DNA of 64,000 nucleotides from 2-12-FULL-60-19 sp041483675 (lineage in GTDB: Bacteria > Desulfobacterota > Binatia > UBA9968). The first letter of the stretch is position 1. The number at the start of each line of letters is the position of its first letter. Positions 40,027-48,467 of this stretch are shown one piece after another. The translations under genes were made by a program, and so were the position numbers. Below the pieces are notes generated by a model that was not told the origin of the DNA, searched no databases, and saw only the letters and a list, made by a program, of their open reading frames with translations. The stretch is from the NCBI GenBank assembly GCA_041483675.1, contig JBGPGE010000001.1, forward strand, positions 62,001 to 126,000, given 5' to 3'.

Positions 40027-41760
40027 CTAGAATTCCTCAAATGCGCCATTGCCGCTGTGACCGTTGACCGCGCCGTTGCCGCTCGAAGCGAAGATCGCGA
40101 CCGGCTGTTGCGCTTTCGGAGCGGGCCGGCCCCGCTCGCTCTTAAACGCCGGGCCGGCGTCGCCCTTCCGCGACGGCTCCGCGCCCGCGGTCGGCCGCCT
40201 CCCCCGCTCATTCCCGAGCTTGAACTTCGACACCAGGGTCTGGAGCTGCTCGGCCTGCGTGGCCAGCGATTGCGCCGTAGAAGTCATCTCTTCGGTCTGC
40301 GACGCATTAGACTGAACCACGTGATCCATCTGGCTGACCGCGCGGTTCACCTGATCGATCCCGCTCGTCTGCTCCTGGCTCGCCGCGGCGATCTCGCCGA
40401 TAATGTCGGTCACCCGCTTGAACGACGAGACGATCTCCTCCAGCGTCTGCCCCGACCGGGTCACCAGCTCCGACCCGCTCTGCACTTTTCCCACACTGTC
40501 TTGAATCAGCGCCTTGATCTCTTTGGCCGCCGTCGCGCTCCTCTGCGCCAGGTTTCTCACCTCGGCCGCCACCACGGCGAAGCCTCGCCCCTGCTCTCCC
40601 GCGCGCGCCGCCTCCACGGCGGCGTTGAGCGCCAGAAGATTTGTCTGAAACGCGATCTCGTCGATCGTCGTGATGATGTCGGCGATCTTCTTCGACGACT
40701 TGTTGATCTCGCCCATTGCGGCGACGGCGGTCGTGACGACCTGGCCGCCTTTTTCCGCCACGTCGCGCGAGCCCATCGCCAACTGGTTGGCCTGCCGAGC
40801 GTTGTCGGCGTTCTGTTTAACCGTGCCGGTGATCTCTTCCAAGGACGCGGCCGTCTCTTCCAACGATGATGCCTGTTGTTGCGAGCCGGTCGACATCTGC
40901 TCGCTCGCCACGGAGAGTTGCTGGGAGGCCAGGGCCACTGCGCCGCTGCTTTCGGCGACCTGCCCGATGCTCTGGTGAAGATTCTCTAGAAAGCCGTTCA
41001 GCACCGCCCCCATCTGCCCTATTTCATCCTTGGCGTCGAACTCGCCGCGGACGGTGAGATCCCCGCGGGCCGCCTCGGTGACCAGATCCACCGCTTTGGC
41101 GATCGAAGTTCTGATCTGCCGCGAGATAAAATAGCCCGCGGCGGCCCCGAAGAACACCGCAAGAAAGGCCATCGTCACCAGCCAGCTCCGCAACCGGACG
41201 TAGAGCGCGTCGGCTTCCTTTTTCAGGTTTTCGGAATCCTCGTTCTTCTGTTGCGTGAACTTGGTGAGGGCCGAGTCGATGGCGTCGCCCTTGGTCCGCG
41301 CCTCCTCGACCAACGGTCTCGTCTCATCGTCCTTTTGGACCAGCGCCAGTGAAGTCACCTTATCGACGGTCGTCTTCCACGCCGCATAGTCCGTCTCCAG
41401 CGCGGTGAACAGCGCCTGGCTCTCGGCGCTTGAAATCATCGGTTTCAAACGCGCAAGGTTCCCTCGCACCGCCTCGTCGGCCTTGGAGATGGCGGCGATC
41501 TCCTTGTCGATCTTGTTGGTTTCTTCCGCGTCGGCGGCTACCGCGTTGCGCATGAAGCGCGCGATGGCGCGCATGTCGGCACTCGCCTCCTTGAGGTAGC
41601 GGCCGGCCAGCGCCTGGTCCTCGTAAATCTTGACCAGCATCCGATCCATCGCCCGCAGTCCCGAAAGCCCGACAAAGCCCACGGTGGCCGTGAGCAATGA
41701 AAGGATGCCGAACGTCGTCCAAAGTTTGGTGCCCGTCTTGAGGTTGTAGAACCATTGCAT
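40027..41760 (-). CDS. Chemoreceptor (MCP) 4
   Basis: 577 residues. Helix 1 (about 13-33), a Tar-like four-helix-bundle sensor (4HB_MCP; heptad-rich, about 35-188), helix 2 (about 190-212), HAMP, signalling domain, linker ending GNGAFEEF. Unlike MCP 1-3 its sensor is helical. Lies directly after cheA on the transcript. Confidence 0.94.
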   Translation of the reverse strand: MQWFYNLKTGTKLWTTFGILSLLTATVGFVGLSGLRAMDRMLVKIYEDQALAGRYLKEASADMRAIARFMRNAVAADAEETNKIDKEIAAISKADEAVRGNLARLKPMISSAESQALFTALETDYAAWKTTVDKVTSLALVQKDDETRPLVEEARTKGDAIDSALTKFTQQKNEDSENLKKEADALYVRLRSWLVTMAFLAVFFGAAAGYFISRQIRTSIAKAVDLVTEAARGDLTVRGEFDAKDEIGQMGAVLNGFLENLHQSIGQVAESSGAVALASQQLSVASEQMSTGSQQQASSLEETAASLEEITGTVKQNADNARQANQLAMGSRDVAEKGGQVVTTAVAAMGEINKSSKKIADIITTIDEIAFQTNLLALNAAVEAARAGEQGRGFAVVAAEVRNLAQRSATAAKEIKALIQDSVGKVQSGSELVTRSGQTLEEIVSSFKRVTDIIGEIAAASQEQTSGIDQVNRAVSQMDHVVQSNASQTEEMTSTAQSLATQAEQLQTLVSKFKLGNERGRRPTAGAEPSRKGDAGPAFKSERGRPAPKAQQPVAIFASSGNGAVNGHSGNGAFEEF

Positions 41761-41817
41761 GATGCTGCCCCCCCTCGTTGCTGAAAGATTCGGTACGGAC
41801 CGTTTTTGCGCCGATCA

Positions 41818-43878
41818 CTAAGCCGCTTTGCGCGCGATTCTATTCGCCCCAGCCTGCTGGGCCTGCGGCCCCTTGCTCAAGAGCACGAGACCGGCCACGT
41901 CGAGGATGAGCGCAACCCGGCCGTCGCCGAGGATGGTGGCGCCGGCGACTCCGTCGAGCTTGCAGAAGTTCGTTTCGAGGCTCTTGATCACCACCTGCTG
42001 CTGTCCCAGGAGTTCGTCCACCAGGAGCGCCGCCTGTTGCCCTTCGTATTCCACGATCACTACCAAACCCTCCGTCGGCTCCTCGCTCTTGGGCGCGATG
42101 TCGAACAGGCGATGGAGTCTCAGCAGCGGCAGCGCCTTGTCGCGCACCATCACCACCTCGGCGCCGCCGGTAAGCCGGTGAACCCAACTCGCCTTCGGCC
42201 GCACCGACTCGGTGATCGCCACCAGGGGCAGGATGTAAATTTGCTCTCCCACCTGGAGCGATTGGCCGTCCAGGATCGCCAGCGTGAGCGGGAGCTTGAT
42301 GCGGAACCGGGTCCCTTTGCCGATCTCGCTTTGGATCGTGACGCTGCCACCCAGGGTCTCGACGTTTCTTCTAACCACGTCCATGCCGACGCCGCGGCCG
42401 GAGACCTCGGTGACTTTGGTCGCGGTGGAAAAGCCGGGGCGAAAGATGAGCGCGTAGACCTCCTCGTCGCTGAGCAGTTGATCGGGCGACGCCAGGCCGT
42501 TCTGAATCGCCTTGGCGACGATCCGCTCCCGGTCGAGCCCCTTGCCGTCGTCGGCGATGTCGATGTAGATGTTGCCGCCGCGCTGGTAGGCCTCGATCCG
42601 CACTCTGCCGGTCTGGGGCTTGCCCGCCGCCAGGCGATCTTCATGCGCCTCGATGCCGTGATCGACGGCGTTGCGGATCAAGTGCGTCAGCGGATCGCCG
42701 ATTTTTTCCACGACGGTTTTGTCCAGCTCGGTCTCCTCGCCGAAAATTTCCAACGAGACCTGCTTGTCCACCGCCGCCGCCAGGTCCCGCACCAGCCGGG
42801 GAAAGCGGGAGAAGAGCGTTTTGATGGGAACCATCCGGACCGTGAGCACGCGCTCGTGCAGCTCCCGGGCGTGGCGGTCCATCTGCGCCACCGCCTCTTC
42901 CAGGACCGAGAGCTTCTCCGGGGTGAAATTCGTCACCGCCTGGGCGACGATCGACTGGGTGATCACCAGCTCGCCCACCAGATTGATCAGCTTGTCGACC
43001 TTGTCGATGGCGACGCGGATGCTGCTGGAGTCGAAGGTTTCGGGCTTGGAGTGGCGAGTGTCGAGGGTCGAGGGTCGAGGGTCGAGGGTCGGACTATTCG
43101 ACGGCGCTGATTCAGAAGGCGACGCCGCGGTCTCGCTCCCGCCGTCGTCGAATGAGAGCGCGTCGATGCTGACGGCGGAGGGGTCACCCAGAAATTCGAA
43201 GCTGGCTTCGATCTCGCTCTTGGCCCGGCGGCTCGACAGCCAGATCTTCCAGGTGAGATAGCAGCGCTCGACCTCCATCGCGGCGAGCGGCGGAAGACGG
43301 CCGGGATCGGGCGTGACCTGGAGCAACTGCCCCATCTCAGAGAGCGACTCCAAGAACTGGAGCGGATCGAGCCCGCGCTGCATCAACTCGGCGGGCGGAG
43401 CGAAGTAAATGTCGTAGAGCGTCTCGGGCGCTTCGGCCGGCGCGGCCGCCGGCGCCGGACGCGCCGCTTCCGGGAGCAGCGGCGCGACTAGCACATCTGG
43501 GCCGGTAAATCGTTGAATCGCCTTCAGCAGCAGCTCGGACCAGCCGTGATCGCCGGTCGCGCCAGATTTAGTCTCCGCCAAAAGCTCTTTCAGCGCGTCG
43601 CCGGACCTGAGCAGCGTGTCCATCAGCGCCGGGGTGAGAGCGACCTCGCGGTTTCTCAGCCGGTCGAGCAGGTCCTCCAGGACGTGCGTGAAGCGGGCCA
43701 CTGCATCGAGACCCAGCATCGCGCTGTTGCCCTTGATCGTGTGGGCGCAGCGAAAGATGCGATTGAGGATCTCCGGGTTGGCGGAGTCGGCCTCCAGCTC
43801 GAGCAGCGCGGCTTCGAAATCCGCCAGCAGTTCGTCGGCCTCTTCGAGGAAGCCCTGTATGACGGGATCCAGGTTCAT
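41818..43878 (-). CDS. cheA: Chemotaxis histidine kinase CheA
   Basis: 686 residues. P1/Hpt with phospho-His 46 (CAHTIKGNS); an intermediate domain (about 140-245, YDIYFAPPAELMQRGLDPLQ) in place of a recognisable classical P2; a low-complexity linker (262-277) made by a tandem repeat; dimerisation, ATPase (LIRNAVDHGIE, DDGKGLD, GRGVGMDVV), and CheW-like domains. The ATG at 43878 overlaps the stop of the CheY gene (ATGA), which fixes the start. Confidence 0.96.
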   Translation of the reverse strand: MNLDPVIQGFLEEADELLADFEAALLELEADSANPEILNRIFRCAHTIKGNSAMLGLDAVARFTHVLEDLLDRLRNREVALTPALMDTLLRSGDALKELLAETKSGATGDHGWSELLLKAIQRFTGPDVLVAPLLPEAARPAPAAAPAEAPETLYDIYFAPPAELMQRGLDPLQFLESLSEMGQLLQVTPDPGRLPPLAAMEVERCYLTWKIWLSSRRAKSEIEASFEFLGDPSAVSIDALSFDDGGSETAASPSESAPSNSPTLDPRPSTLDTRHSKPETFDSSSIRVAIDKVDKLINLVGELVITQSIVAQAVTNFTPEKLSVLEEAVAQMDRHARELHERVLTVRMVPIKTLFSRFPRLVRDLAAAVDKQVSLEIFGEETELDKTVVEKIGDPLTHLIRNAVDHGIEAHEDRLAAGKPQTGRVRIEAYQRGGNIYIDIADDGKGLDRERIVAKAIQNGLASPDQLLSDEEVYALIFRPGFSTATKVTEVSGRGVGMDVVRRNVETLGGSVTIQSEIGKGTRFRIKLPLTLAILDGQSLQVGEQIYILPLVAITESVRPKASWVHRLTGGAEVVMVRDKALPLLRLHRLFDIAPKSEEPTEGLVVIVEYEGQQAALLVDELLGQQQVVIKSLETNFCKLDGVAGATILGDGRVALILDVAGLVLLSKGPQAQQAGANRIARKAA
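43049..43092. repeat. Short tandem repeat inside cheA (unit gagggtc)
   Basis: Five to six copies of tcgaggg(t) in the cheA frame encode the linker residues with two Thr-Leu-Asp words. Confidence 0.8.
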
Positions 43879-44276
43879 ACGCCATTCGGCTCTCTCGATG
43901 CGTCGGCGGGCAGCCGGAGCAGGCGGCAAACCACCTCTTGAAGCTGCACCGGATTGAAGGGCTTGACGATCCAGCCGCTCGCGCCCGCCTCTTTGCCGCG
44001 ACGCTTCATCTCTTCGCCGCCCTCGGTGGTGAGAATCAGAATCGGCGTGAAGCGATGGTCGGGGCGCCGGCGCACGGCCTCGACCATGGTGAGACCGTCC
44101 ATCACCGGCATGTGCACGTCGGTGACGATGATATCCACTCCGCGCGCGTCCAACTGGCAGAGCCCCTGCGCTCCGTCGGCGCCTTCGACGATCTCGAAGC
44201 CCGCTTCGCGCAGCGTAAAACCGATCATCCGTCTCATCGTCGTAGAATCGTCCACGACCAACGCCGTCTTGCTCAT
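43875..44276 (-). CDS. cheY: CheY-type response regulator 1
   Basis: 133 residues, one receiver domain: ALVVDDSTTMRR, phospho-Asp in IIVTDVHMPVMDG, the Thr of LILTTEG and WIVKPF. Overlaps both neighbours by ATGA. Coupled to cheA and the membrane CheZ-like protein, so it is the likely direct CheA partner for one output. Confidence 0.93.
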   Translation of the reverse strand: MSKTALVVDDSTTMRRMIGFTLREAGFEIVEGADGAQGLCQLDARGVDIIVTDVHMPVMDGLTMVEAVRRRPDHRFTPILILTTEGGEEMKRRGKEAGASGWIVKPFNPVQLQEVVCRLLRLPADASREPNGV

Positions 44277-45007
44277 GAGCCAACCTCCGGCTGGAAAATC
44301 TCCATGCGCCCTTTCGGCTCGCTCCGCGGCGGACGTTCCGCCGCGCCGCCGAGCCGAGCTGAGCTAGTCGAGCCAGTTGCGCCAGTCGCGCCGGCCGCGA
44401 CGGGCCGCTTCGGATCGATGGCCCCCACGCGACCGCGCCTAAGCGCCTGGAACGCCTCCATCTTCGCTTGCGCCTCCGGGTCGAGCGGCATCTGCTTCAG
44501 GCAGGCGCCGAGGTCGTTGCCAAGGTCCGTCAGCGTGTCGACCGCGCGAGCGATGCGCTGGCTGACCATATCCTGGAACTGGAGGGCCGCCACGACGCGT
44601 AGAATCTCGCCTTCGAGATCCGGGCGGGGCGCGCCCGCCGCCTCGCGCGCCTTGGCGCCGATCCCGTCAAAGCCGTCGCAGGCTTCCAACACCGCTCCTT
44701 CGATGTAACTCGCCGATTCGCGCAGTTGCGAGACGAGCGCAGGCAGGTCTTGAAGATAGGGCGACAAGAGCCGCTGCCACTCGCCGGCCTGCGCGGTGAC
44801 GCGCGACGCCCGGTGGCACTCGATCCAACAGGCGAGCGCGACAATGCCGGCCACGGCCGCCGGCAACAGTCCGGCCGGCCACCGGTAAAGCGCCCAGAGC
44901 GCGACGGCCGCGCCCCCCGCGCCGGCGAGCGCCAGCGCCACCAGGCGCGGCCTTGCAAGGATGGCTCGCTGCACGATCGTTTCGGGGCGGGTCTCTCGCA
45001 TCGGCAT
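44273..45007 (-). CDS. Membrane-anchored CheZ-like protein
   Basis: 244 residues: two N-terminal membrane helices (about 22-62), then a helical region with QFQDMVSQRI (about 166-175). In CheZ the catalytic Gln lies four residues after a conserved Asp within such a QDxxxQ helix; here D-M-V-S-Q keeps that spacing. A Gly/Ala/Pro-rich tail follows. AGGAG seven bases upstream; the stop overlaps cheY. I infer a membrane phosphatase or binding partner for phospho-CheY; plain CheZ is soluble. Confidence 0.6.
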   Translation of the reverse strand: MPMRETRPETIVQRAILARPRLVALALAGAGGAAVALWALYRWPAGLLPAAVAGIVALACWIECHRASRVTAQAGEWQRLLSPYLQDLPALVSQLRESASYIEGAVLEACDGFDGIGAKAREAAGAPRPDLEGEILRVVAALQFQDMVSQRIARAVDTLTDLGNDLGACLKQMPLDPEAQAKMEAFQALRRGRVGAIDPKRPVAAGATGATGSTSSARLGGAAERPPRSEPKGRMEIFQPEVGS

Positions 45008-45017
45008 ACCGTCGCTC

Positions 45018-45329
45018 CTAAAGCAGATGACCGGCGAGGCCGGCCAGGTCGACGAGACGGGCCGGCCCGGCCGCGAGGCCGATCATCTGCAAATTTTTTC
45101 CGCTTTTTTCCAATTCTTTTTTGAGGGCGAGCAATATCTGCAACGCCGCGGTATCCAGCCGCTCCAACTTTTCGCAAGCGACCGCAACATCCTCGCCGGT
45201 TTCGAGGAGCTTGAGCGCGGCCCGGCGCAGATCGGCGGCGAAAAAGATATCGACGGCCCCCTGGAGAACGATGGCGCGTCTTCCGTCGCTCTCGCCGATG
45301 CTTACCGCGGCCCCTTTTTCCGATTCCAT
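45018..45329 (-). CDS. STAS-domain protein
   Basis: 103 residues, a single STAS domain (IVLQGAVDIFFAADLRR, LERLDTAALQILLALK). The Ser/Thr phosphorylation site of anti-anti-sigma factors corresponds to the LDTAAL Thr. The ATG at 45329 has GAGAGG upstream; the frame further up runs into repeat B. It heads the STAS-CheZ-like-cheY-cheA set; STAS proteins of this size occur in chemotaxis operons with unproven roles. Confidence 0.85.
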   Translation of the reverse strand: MESEKGAAVSIGESDGRRAIVLQGAVDIFFAADLRRAALKLLETGEDVAVACEKLERLDTAALQILLALKKELEKSGKNLQMIGLAAGPARLVDLAGLAGHLL

Positions 45330-45396
45330 GTTACCTCTCAGCTTCGATCGGGCCGGCATCGCCGCCGGGCGACAACGCTTGGCGGCGATCAACCTA

Positions 45397-45500
45397 ATAT
45401 CGAACACGGGGTTTGAATCCCCGTGTTCGACCAAAGGGGAGAGCTACCGCTTCTCCCCTTTGGAAACCCCATCGGCTTTGTGCCCGCCTCAAGAGGCGGG
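45397..45500 (+). repeat. Inverted repeat copy B (104 bases, three hairpins)
   Basis: Same three hairpins as copy A (30976-31079) in opposite orientation, three mismatches in 104. Lies between the STAS gene and the second cheY, so the pair brackets 31080-45396. Confidence 0.9.
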
Positions 45501-45540
45501 GTTCACATTGAATCATAGGACGCTTCGCCCCCTAAGGTCG

Positions 45541-45918
45541 TCATTTGAAGATTTTGTTGATCTTTTCCTGCAGGGTCTCGGCGCTGAAGGGCTTCACGAT
45601 ATAGTTGCTGACCCCCGCCTGCACCGCTTCCAGAATATTTTCTTTCCTCGCCTCGGCGGTGACCATGAGGACCGGCACGTCTTTCAAAACGCCGTCGGAG
45701 CGCATCGCTCTCAGCAGCTCGATGCCGGTCATCTGCGGCATGTTCCAGTCGGAGATCACCAGGTCGGCCTTCTTGCGCTTCAGCTCTTCCAACGCGTCGC
45801 AGCCGTTTTCCGCCTCGCGGATATTTTTCAGGCTCAGCTCGCGCAGCAGGCCGCGAACGATGCGCCGCATGGTGGAGGCATCGTCCACCACCAAAATGTC
45901 CATGTTGGGATCGAACAT
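45541..45918 (-). CDS. cheY: CheY response regulator 2 (canonical)
   Basis: 125 residues, the closer match to enteric CheY: ILVVDDASTMRRIVR, VISDWNMPQMTGIEL with the phospho-Asp and Trp, MVTAEA and YIVKPF. Follows the CheZ-like gene after 29 bases, under its sigma-28 promoter. It is the best candidate for the motor-binding CheY. Confidence 0.96.
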   Translation of the reverse strand: MFDPNMDILVVDDASTMRRIVRGLLRELSLKNIREAENGCDALEELKRKKADLVISDWNMPQMTGIELLRAMRSDGVLKDVPVLMVTAEARKENILEAVQAGVSNYIVKPFSAETLQEKINKIFK

Positions 45919-45947
45919 CGCTTACCTCCTCGGAAGACCGTTCCCTG

Positions 45948-46646
45948 CTATTTGATTTTTTCGAGCAACTCGTCGACCAGCGCCTGATCGAGCCCGATGT
46001 CGTCGGAAAGGCTGTTCACCTCTTCCCGCACGAGATCGCGCGCATCGACTTGCTTCAGCGTCTCCCCGCTCATCCCCACCTTGAACTTGATCAACAGCTC
46101 GACGATCTTTTTCTCCACCGCCTCGATCATCTCCTGGACGCCCTCAGCCCGCTGGCGAATCACGTCCTGAAAAGAGAGCTGGCCCATCAGCGCCATGAGC
46201 CCCTGCTTGCTCCGCTCGGCGATGGCCTGGACTTGGGCGAGATCCGCGGCCTTGCCGTTTCCCTGCGGCGCGTGTTGCACGATCTCCAGCACTTTTTCCT
46301 GATCGGCGAGCATCGCCTCGACCAACCCGAGGATCGAGTTGACCCCCATCTCCGCCTGCTGGGAGATTTCCGCCACTCCCATCGCCGCCTGGGGCATGAT
46401 GTAAGAGGAGCTGTCGGCGACCGACGAAACGCCTTTCAGCCGTTGCCGCAGGATCTCAATATGGCCGGCAAGGGCGCCCATTTCGCCCTCGAAGTGCTGC
46501 CTGAATTGCCAATCGAAGTCGCCCTCGGAGAGCGCTCGGGTCATGTCGACCAGCTCGGCCACCGAGTACTTCGAAGCGGCTTCTTTGCCGTCTTCGCATT
46601 TTCCGTGGTCCGCGTGAGAACTTCCGGAACAACAGGCTCCCGCCAT
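45948..46646 (-). CDS. cheZ: CheZ-like phosphatase
   Basis: 232 residues, soluble and helical. The GQLSFQDVIRQRAEGVQEMI helix has the CheZ catalytic arrangement (Asp, then Gln four residues on), and the C-terminus ends in an acidic helix as needed to dock CheY. The N-terminus has two Cys next to each other and a Cys-His-rich start (ACCSGSSHADHGKCE), unusual for CheZ and possibly metal-binding. ATG at 46646; a GTG two codons upstream is also in frame. Sigma-28 promoter 45 bases upstream. Confidence 0.82.
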   Translation of the reverse strand: MAGACCSGSSHADHGKCEDGKEAASKYSVAELVDMTRALSEGDFDWQFRQHFEGEMGALAGHIEILRQRLKGVSSVADSSSYIMPQAAMGVAEISQQAEMGVNSILGLVEAMLADQEKVLEIVQHAPQGNGKAADLAQVQAIAERSKQGLMALMGQLSFQDVIRQRAEGVQEMIEAVEKKIVELLIKFKVGMSGETLKQVDARDLVREEVNSLSDDIGLDQALVDELLEKIK

Positions 46647-46690
46647 AGACACCCCCCCTTGGCGCCGAGATGCACTCGCGTCTTACCTCT

Positions 46691-46717
46691 GAATCGGCAG
46701 GACGGGGCTATGCTTTA
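46691..46717 (-). promoter_or_regulatory. Sigma-28 promoter of cheZ-cheY
   Basis: Minus strand -35 TAAAGCAT (46710-46717), 11-base spacer, -10 GCCGATTC (46691-46698). May drive cheZ, cheY and, through repeat B, the STAS-to-cheA genes. Confidence 0.8.
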
Positions 46718-46849
46718 GTTAAGACCGAGGGATGCGCGATGCGAACGGGGACCGGCGGCTTTTTTGTATTGTAAAAAGCTTCAACCTGAGGCTGATCCGC
46801 CAAAGCTTTGTGGCGGAGCCTGTCCCCCTGGTTCGACCTTTACGAAGTC

Positions 46850-46990
46850 CGTCATTCCCGCATGCTTTTAGCGGGAATCCAGGCGAAGTCAGGACTGGAC
46901 CCCCGATAGAAACATTCGGGGGTGACGGATCTGGAGTAAATTCTCATCAATGTTTTTTGATACCCCGCAGCTTGCTCCGGGGTCGTTCAT
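46850..46990 (+). repeat. Inverted repeat copy C (141 bases), GTCATTCCCGC family
   Basis: Starts cgtcattcccgcatgcttttagcggg, continues ggactggacccccgat...acattcgggggtgac, and ends ttgataccccgcagcttgct...gttcat. Copy D (52601-52741) is the same composite in reverse orientation, with a diverged 30-base core part. Together they bracket the flgE-fliJ segment. Confidence 0.85.
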
Positions 46991-47033
46991 TAAAAGGAAG
47001 GGGCCGGGCCGGTCTCGAAGAGACCGGCCCGGC
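46991..47033 (-). terminator. Rho-independent terminator after flgE
   Basis: A 13-base perfect G/C-rich stem (47003-47015 with 47021-47033, loop of five) is followed on the minus strand by CCTTCCTTTTAA. It lies 39 bases after the flgE stop and would end the hook operon transcript. Confidence 0.7.
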
Positions 47034-47071
47034 GTAGTGGGGGGATAGTGAAGAGGTTGTTGGGCGGTGGC

Positions 47072-48373
47072 TTATCTCTTCAGGTTGGCGACTTCTTCGA
47101 GCATCTGGTCGGTCACCGTAATCGTGCGCGAGCTTCCCTGGAAGGCGCGCTGCGTGGTGATCATCTTCACAAACTCTGTCGCGAGGTCCACGGTGGACAG
47201 CTCTAGCGAACCGGGTAGGAGCGTGCCCAAGCCTGAGTCTCCGGGGTTGCCGAACAGCGGATCTCCCGACTGCGACGACTGCGCAAAGAGAGTGTTGCCT
47301 AAATGCGTGAGCCCTTCAGGGTTGCTGAAATCGGCCAGCGCGACGCGGTAGAGCGGCTGCGTGATGCCGGAGCTGAAAAGTCCGGTGATCACTCCATCGT
47401 TGCCGACGCTGATGCCGCTGACCGTGCTCGACGGAGCGCCGTTCTGACTCAGCATACTGACCGACGAGGGCAGCGCGAACTGAGTCGTGCCTGCGAGCTG
47501 CAAGTCGGCCGCCAGGATCGTCTGACTGTTGGAGCCGTTGGTCCAGGTGATCGGGCCGATGTTGGTGATATTGGTCGGCACGCCCCCGTTGAGCGTCCCG
47601 TCGGGATTGAACGCGATCAGGCCTCCGGCGACGTTGACCTGCCGGAGATTGCCGGGAGTGCCTCCGGTAATCTCGCCGGCGTCGGCTACCGCGCGGTAGC
47701 TCCATTGGTTGGCCGTCGCGGTCTTGCGAAAGAGCAGCGTAAGATCGTGCGCCGCCCCCAGGGAATCGAAAACCGTTACGACGGTCGAGAAGTTGCTGCC
47801 GGCAAACCAGACGCCGGGAGCGGCTTCCGTGCCGAGCGCGTCGGCCGGCAGCGCGCTGGTCGGCACTGTCGAGGTCGCATCGAGATTCATCGCCAGGTCG
47901 ATCTGACTGGTCACGATGGGAGGGAGCAGCGTGTTGCTGTCGACCACGATATCGGTCAAGCTGCTCACCGGATTGCCGTTGGCGTCGAGCTCGAAACCCT
48001 GAACCTTCAGCCCCTGCAAATTCACCAGCACGCCGTTTTTGTCGATGCTGAACTGCCCGGCGCGGCTGTAGAAGTTTCCGCCCTGAGAATCTTTGAGGAC
48101 AAAGAGCCCCTTCCCCTCGATCGCCATGTCGGTCGGGCTGCTGGTCGTCTCCACGCCGCCCTGGGTAAAGAGACGGGTGGCGGCTACCAGGCGCGTGCCC
48201 GTGCCGACCTTCGTGCCGCCGATCTCCGCGCTGAGCAGATCGAAAAAGACGCCCCGGCTCGACTTGAAGCCGACCGTGTTGACGTTGGCGATGTTGTCGC
48301 CGATGATATTCATCGCGTTGCCGTTGGCGTTCAAGCCGCTGACCCCGCTAAACAATGCTCCGGTTAATGCCAT
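47072..48373 (-). CDS. flgE: Hook protein FlgE, copy 1
   Basis: 433 residues with rod/hook-type N-terminus (GDNIANVNTVGFKSSRGVF), central FlgE domain (FDSLGAAHDLTLLFRKT), and C-terminal STVDLATEFVKMITTQRAFQGSS. The strong AGGAGG seven bases upstream suggests high expression. Likely the main hook subunit; the adjacent copy 2 is about a third identical by eye. Ends before a terminator. Confidence 0.94.
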   Translation of the reverse strand: MALTGALFSGVSGLNANGNAMNIIGDNIANVNTVGFKSSRGVFFDLLSAEIGGTKVGTGTRLVAATRLFTQGGVETTSSPTDMAIEGKGLFVLKDSQGGNFYSRAGQFSIDKNGVLVNLQGLKVQGFELDANGNPVSSLTDIVVDSNTLLPPIVTSQIDLAMNLDATSTVPTSALPADALGTEAAPGVWFAGSNFSTVVTVFDSLGAAHDLTLLFRKTATANQWSYRAVADAGEITGGTPGNLRQVNVAGGLIAFNPDGTLNGGVPTNITNIGPITWTNGSNSQTILAADLQLAGTTQFALPSSVSMLSQNGAPSSTVSGISVGNDGVITGLFSSGITQPLYRVALADFSNPEGLTHLGNTLFAQSSQSGDPLFGNPGDSGLGTLLPGSLELSTVDLATEFVKMITTQRAFQGSSRTITVTDQMLEEVANLKR

Positions 48374-48385
48374 AGAAATACCTCC

Positions 48386-48445
48386 TGGGTTTGTTGAGTT
48401 CCTTGAGTTTGTTGGGTTTGTTGCGTTCCTTGGGTTGGGCCTTCT
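48386..48445. repeat. Degenerate short tandem repeat (unit about gttgagttcctt)
   Basis: About five copies of a ttgttgggttt/ttccttgag word in the gap between the two flgE genes. Confidence 0.75.
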
Positions 48446-48467
48446 ACCTTCTGACTTCCGCCTTGCG

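Larger units (their letters stand above)
46653..47071. other. Gap of 419 bases between cheZ and flgE
   Basis: No gene seen. Holds the cheZ promoter, repeat C (46850-46990) and a terminator for flgE. Confidence 0.85.

Noticed and set aside
43879..44283. N-terminal extension of the cheA frame to 821 residues
   Set aside because: The extension is the cheY gene read in another frame, Arg/Gly/Ala-rich; cheA starts at MNLDPV with an ATGA overlap.
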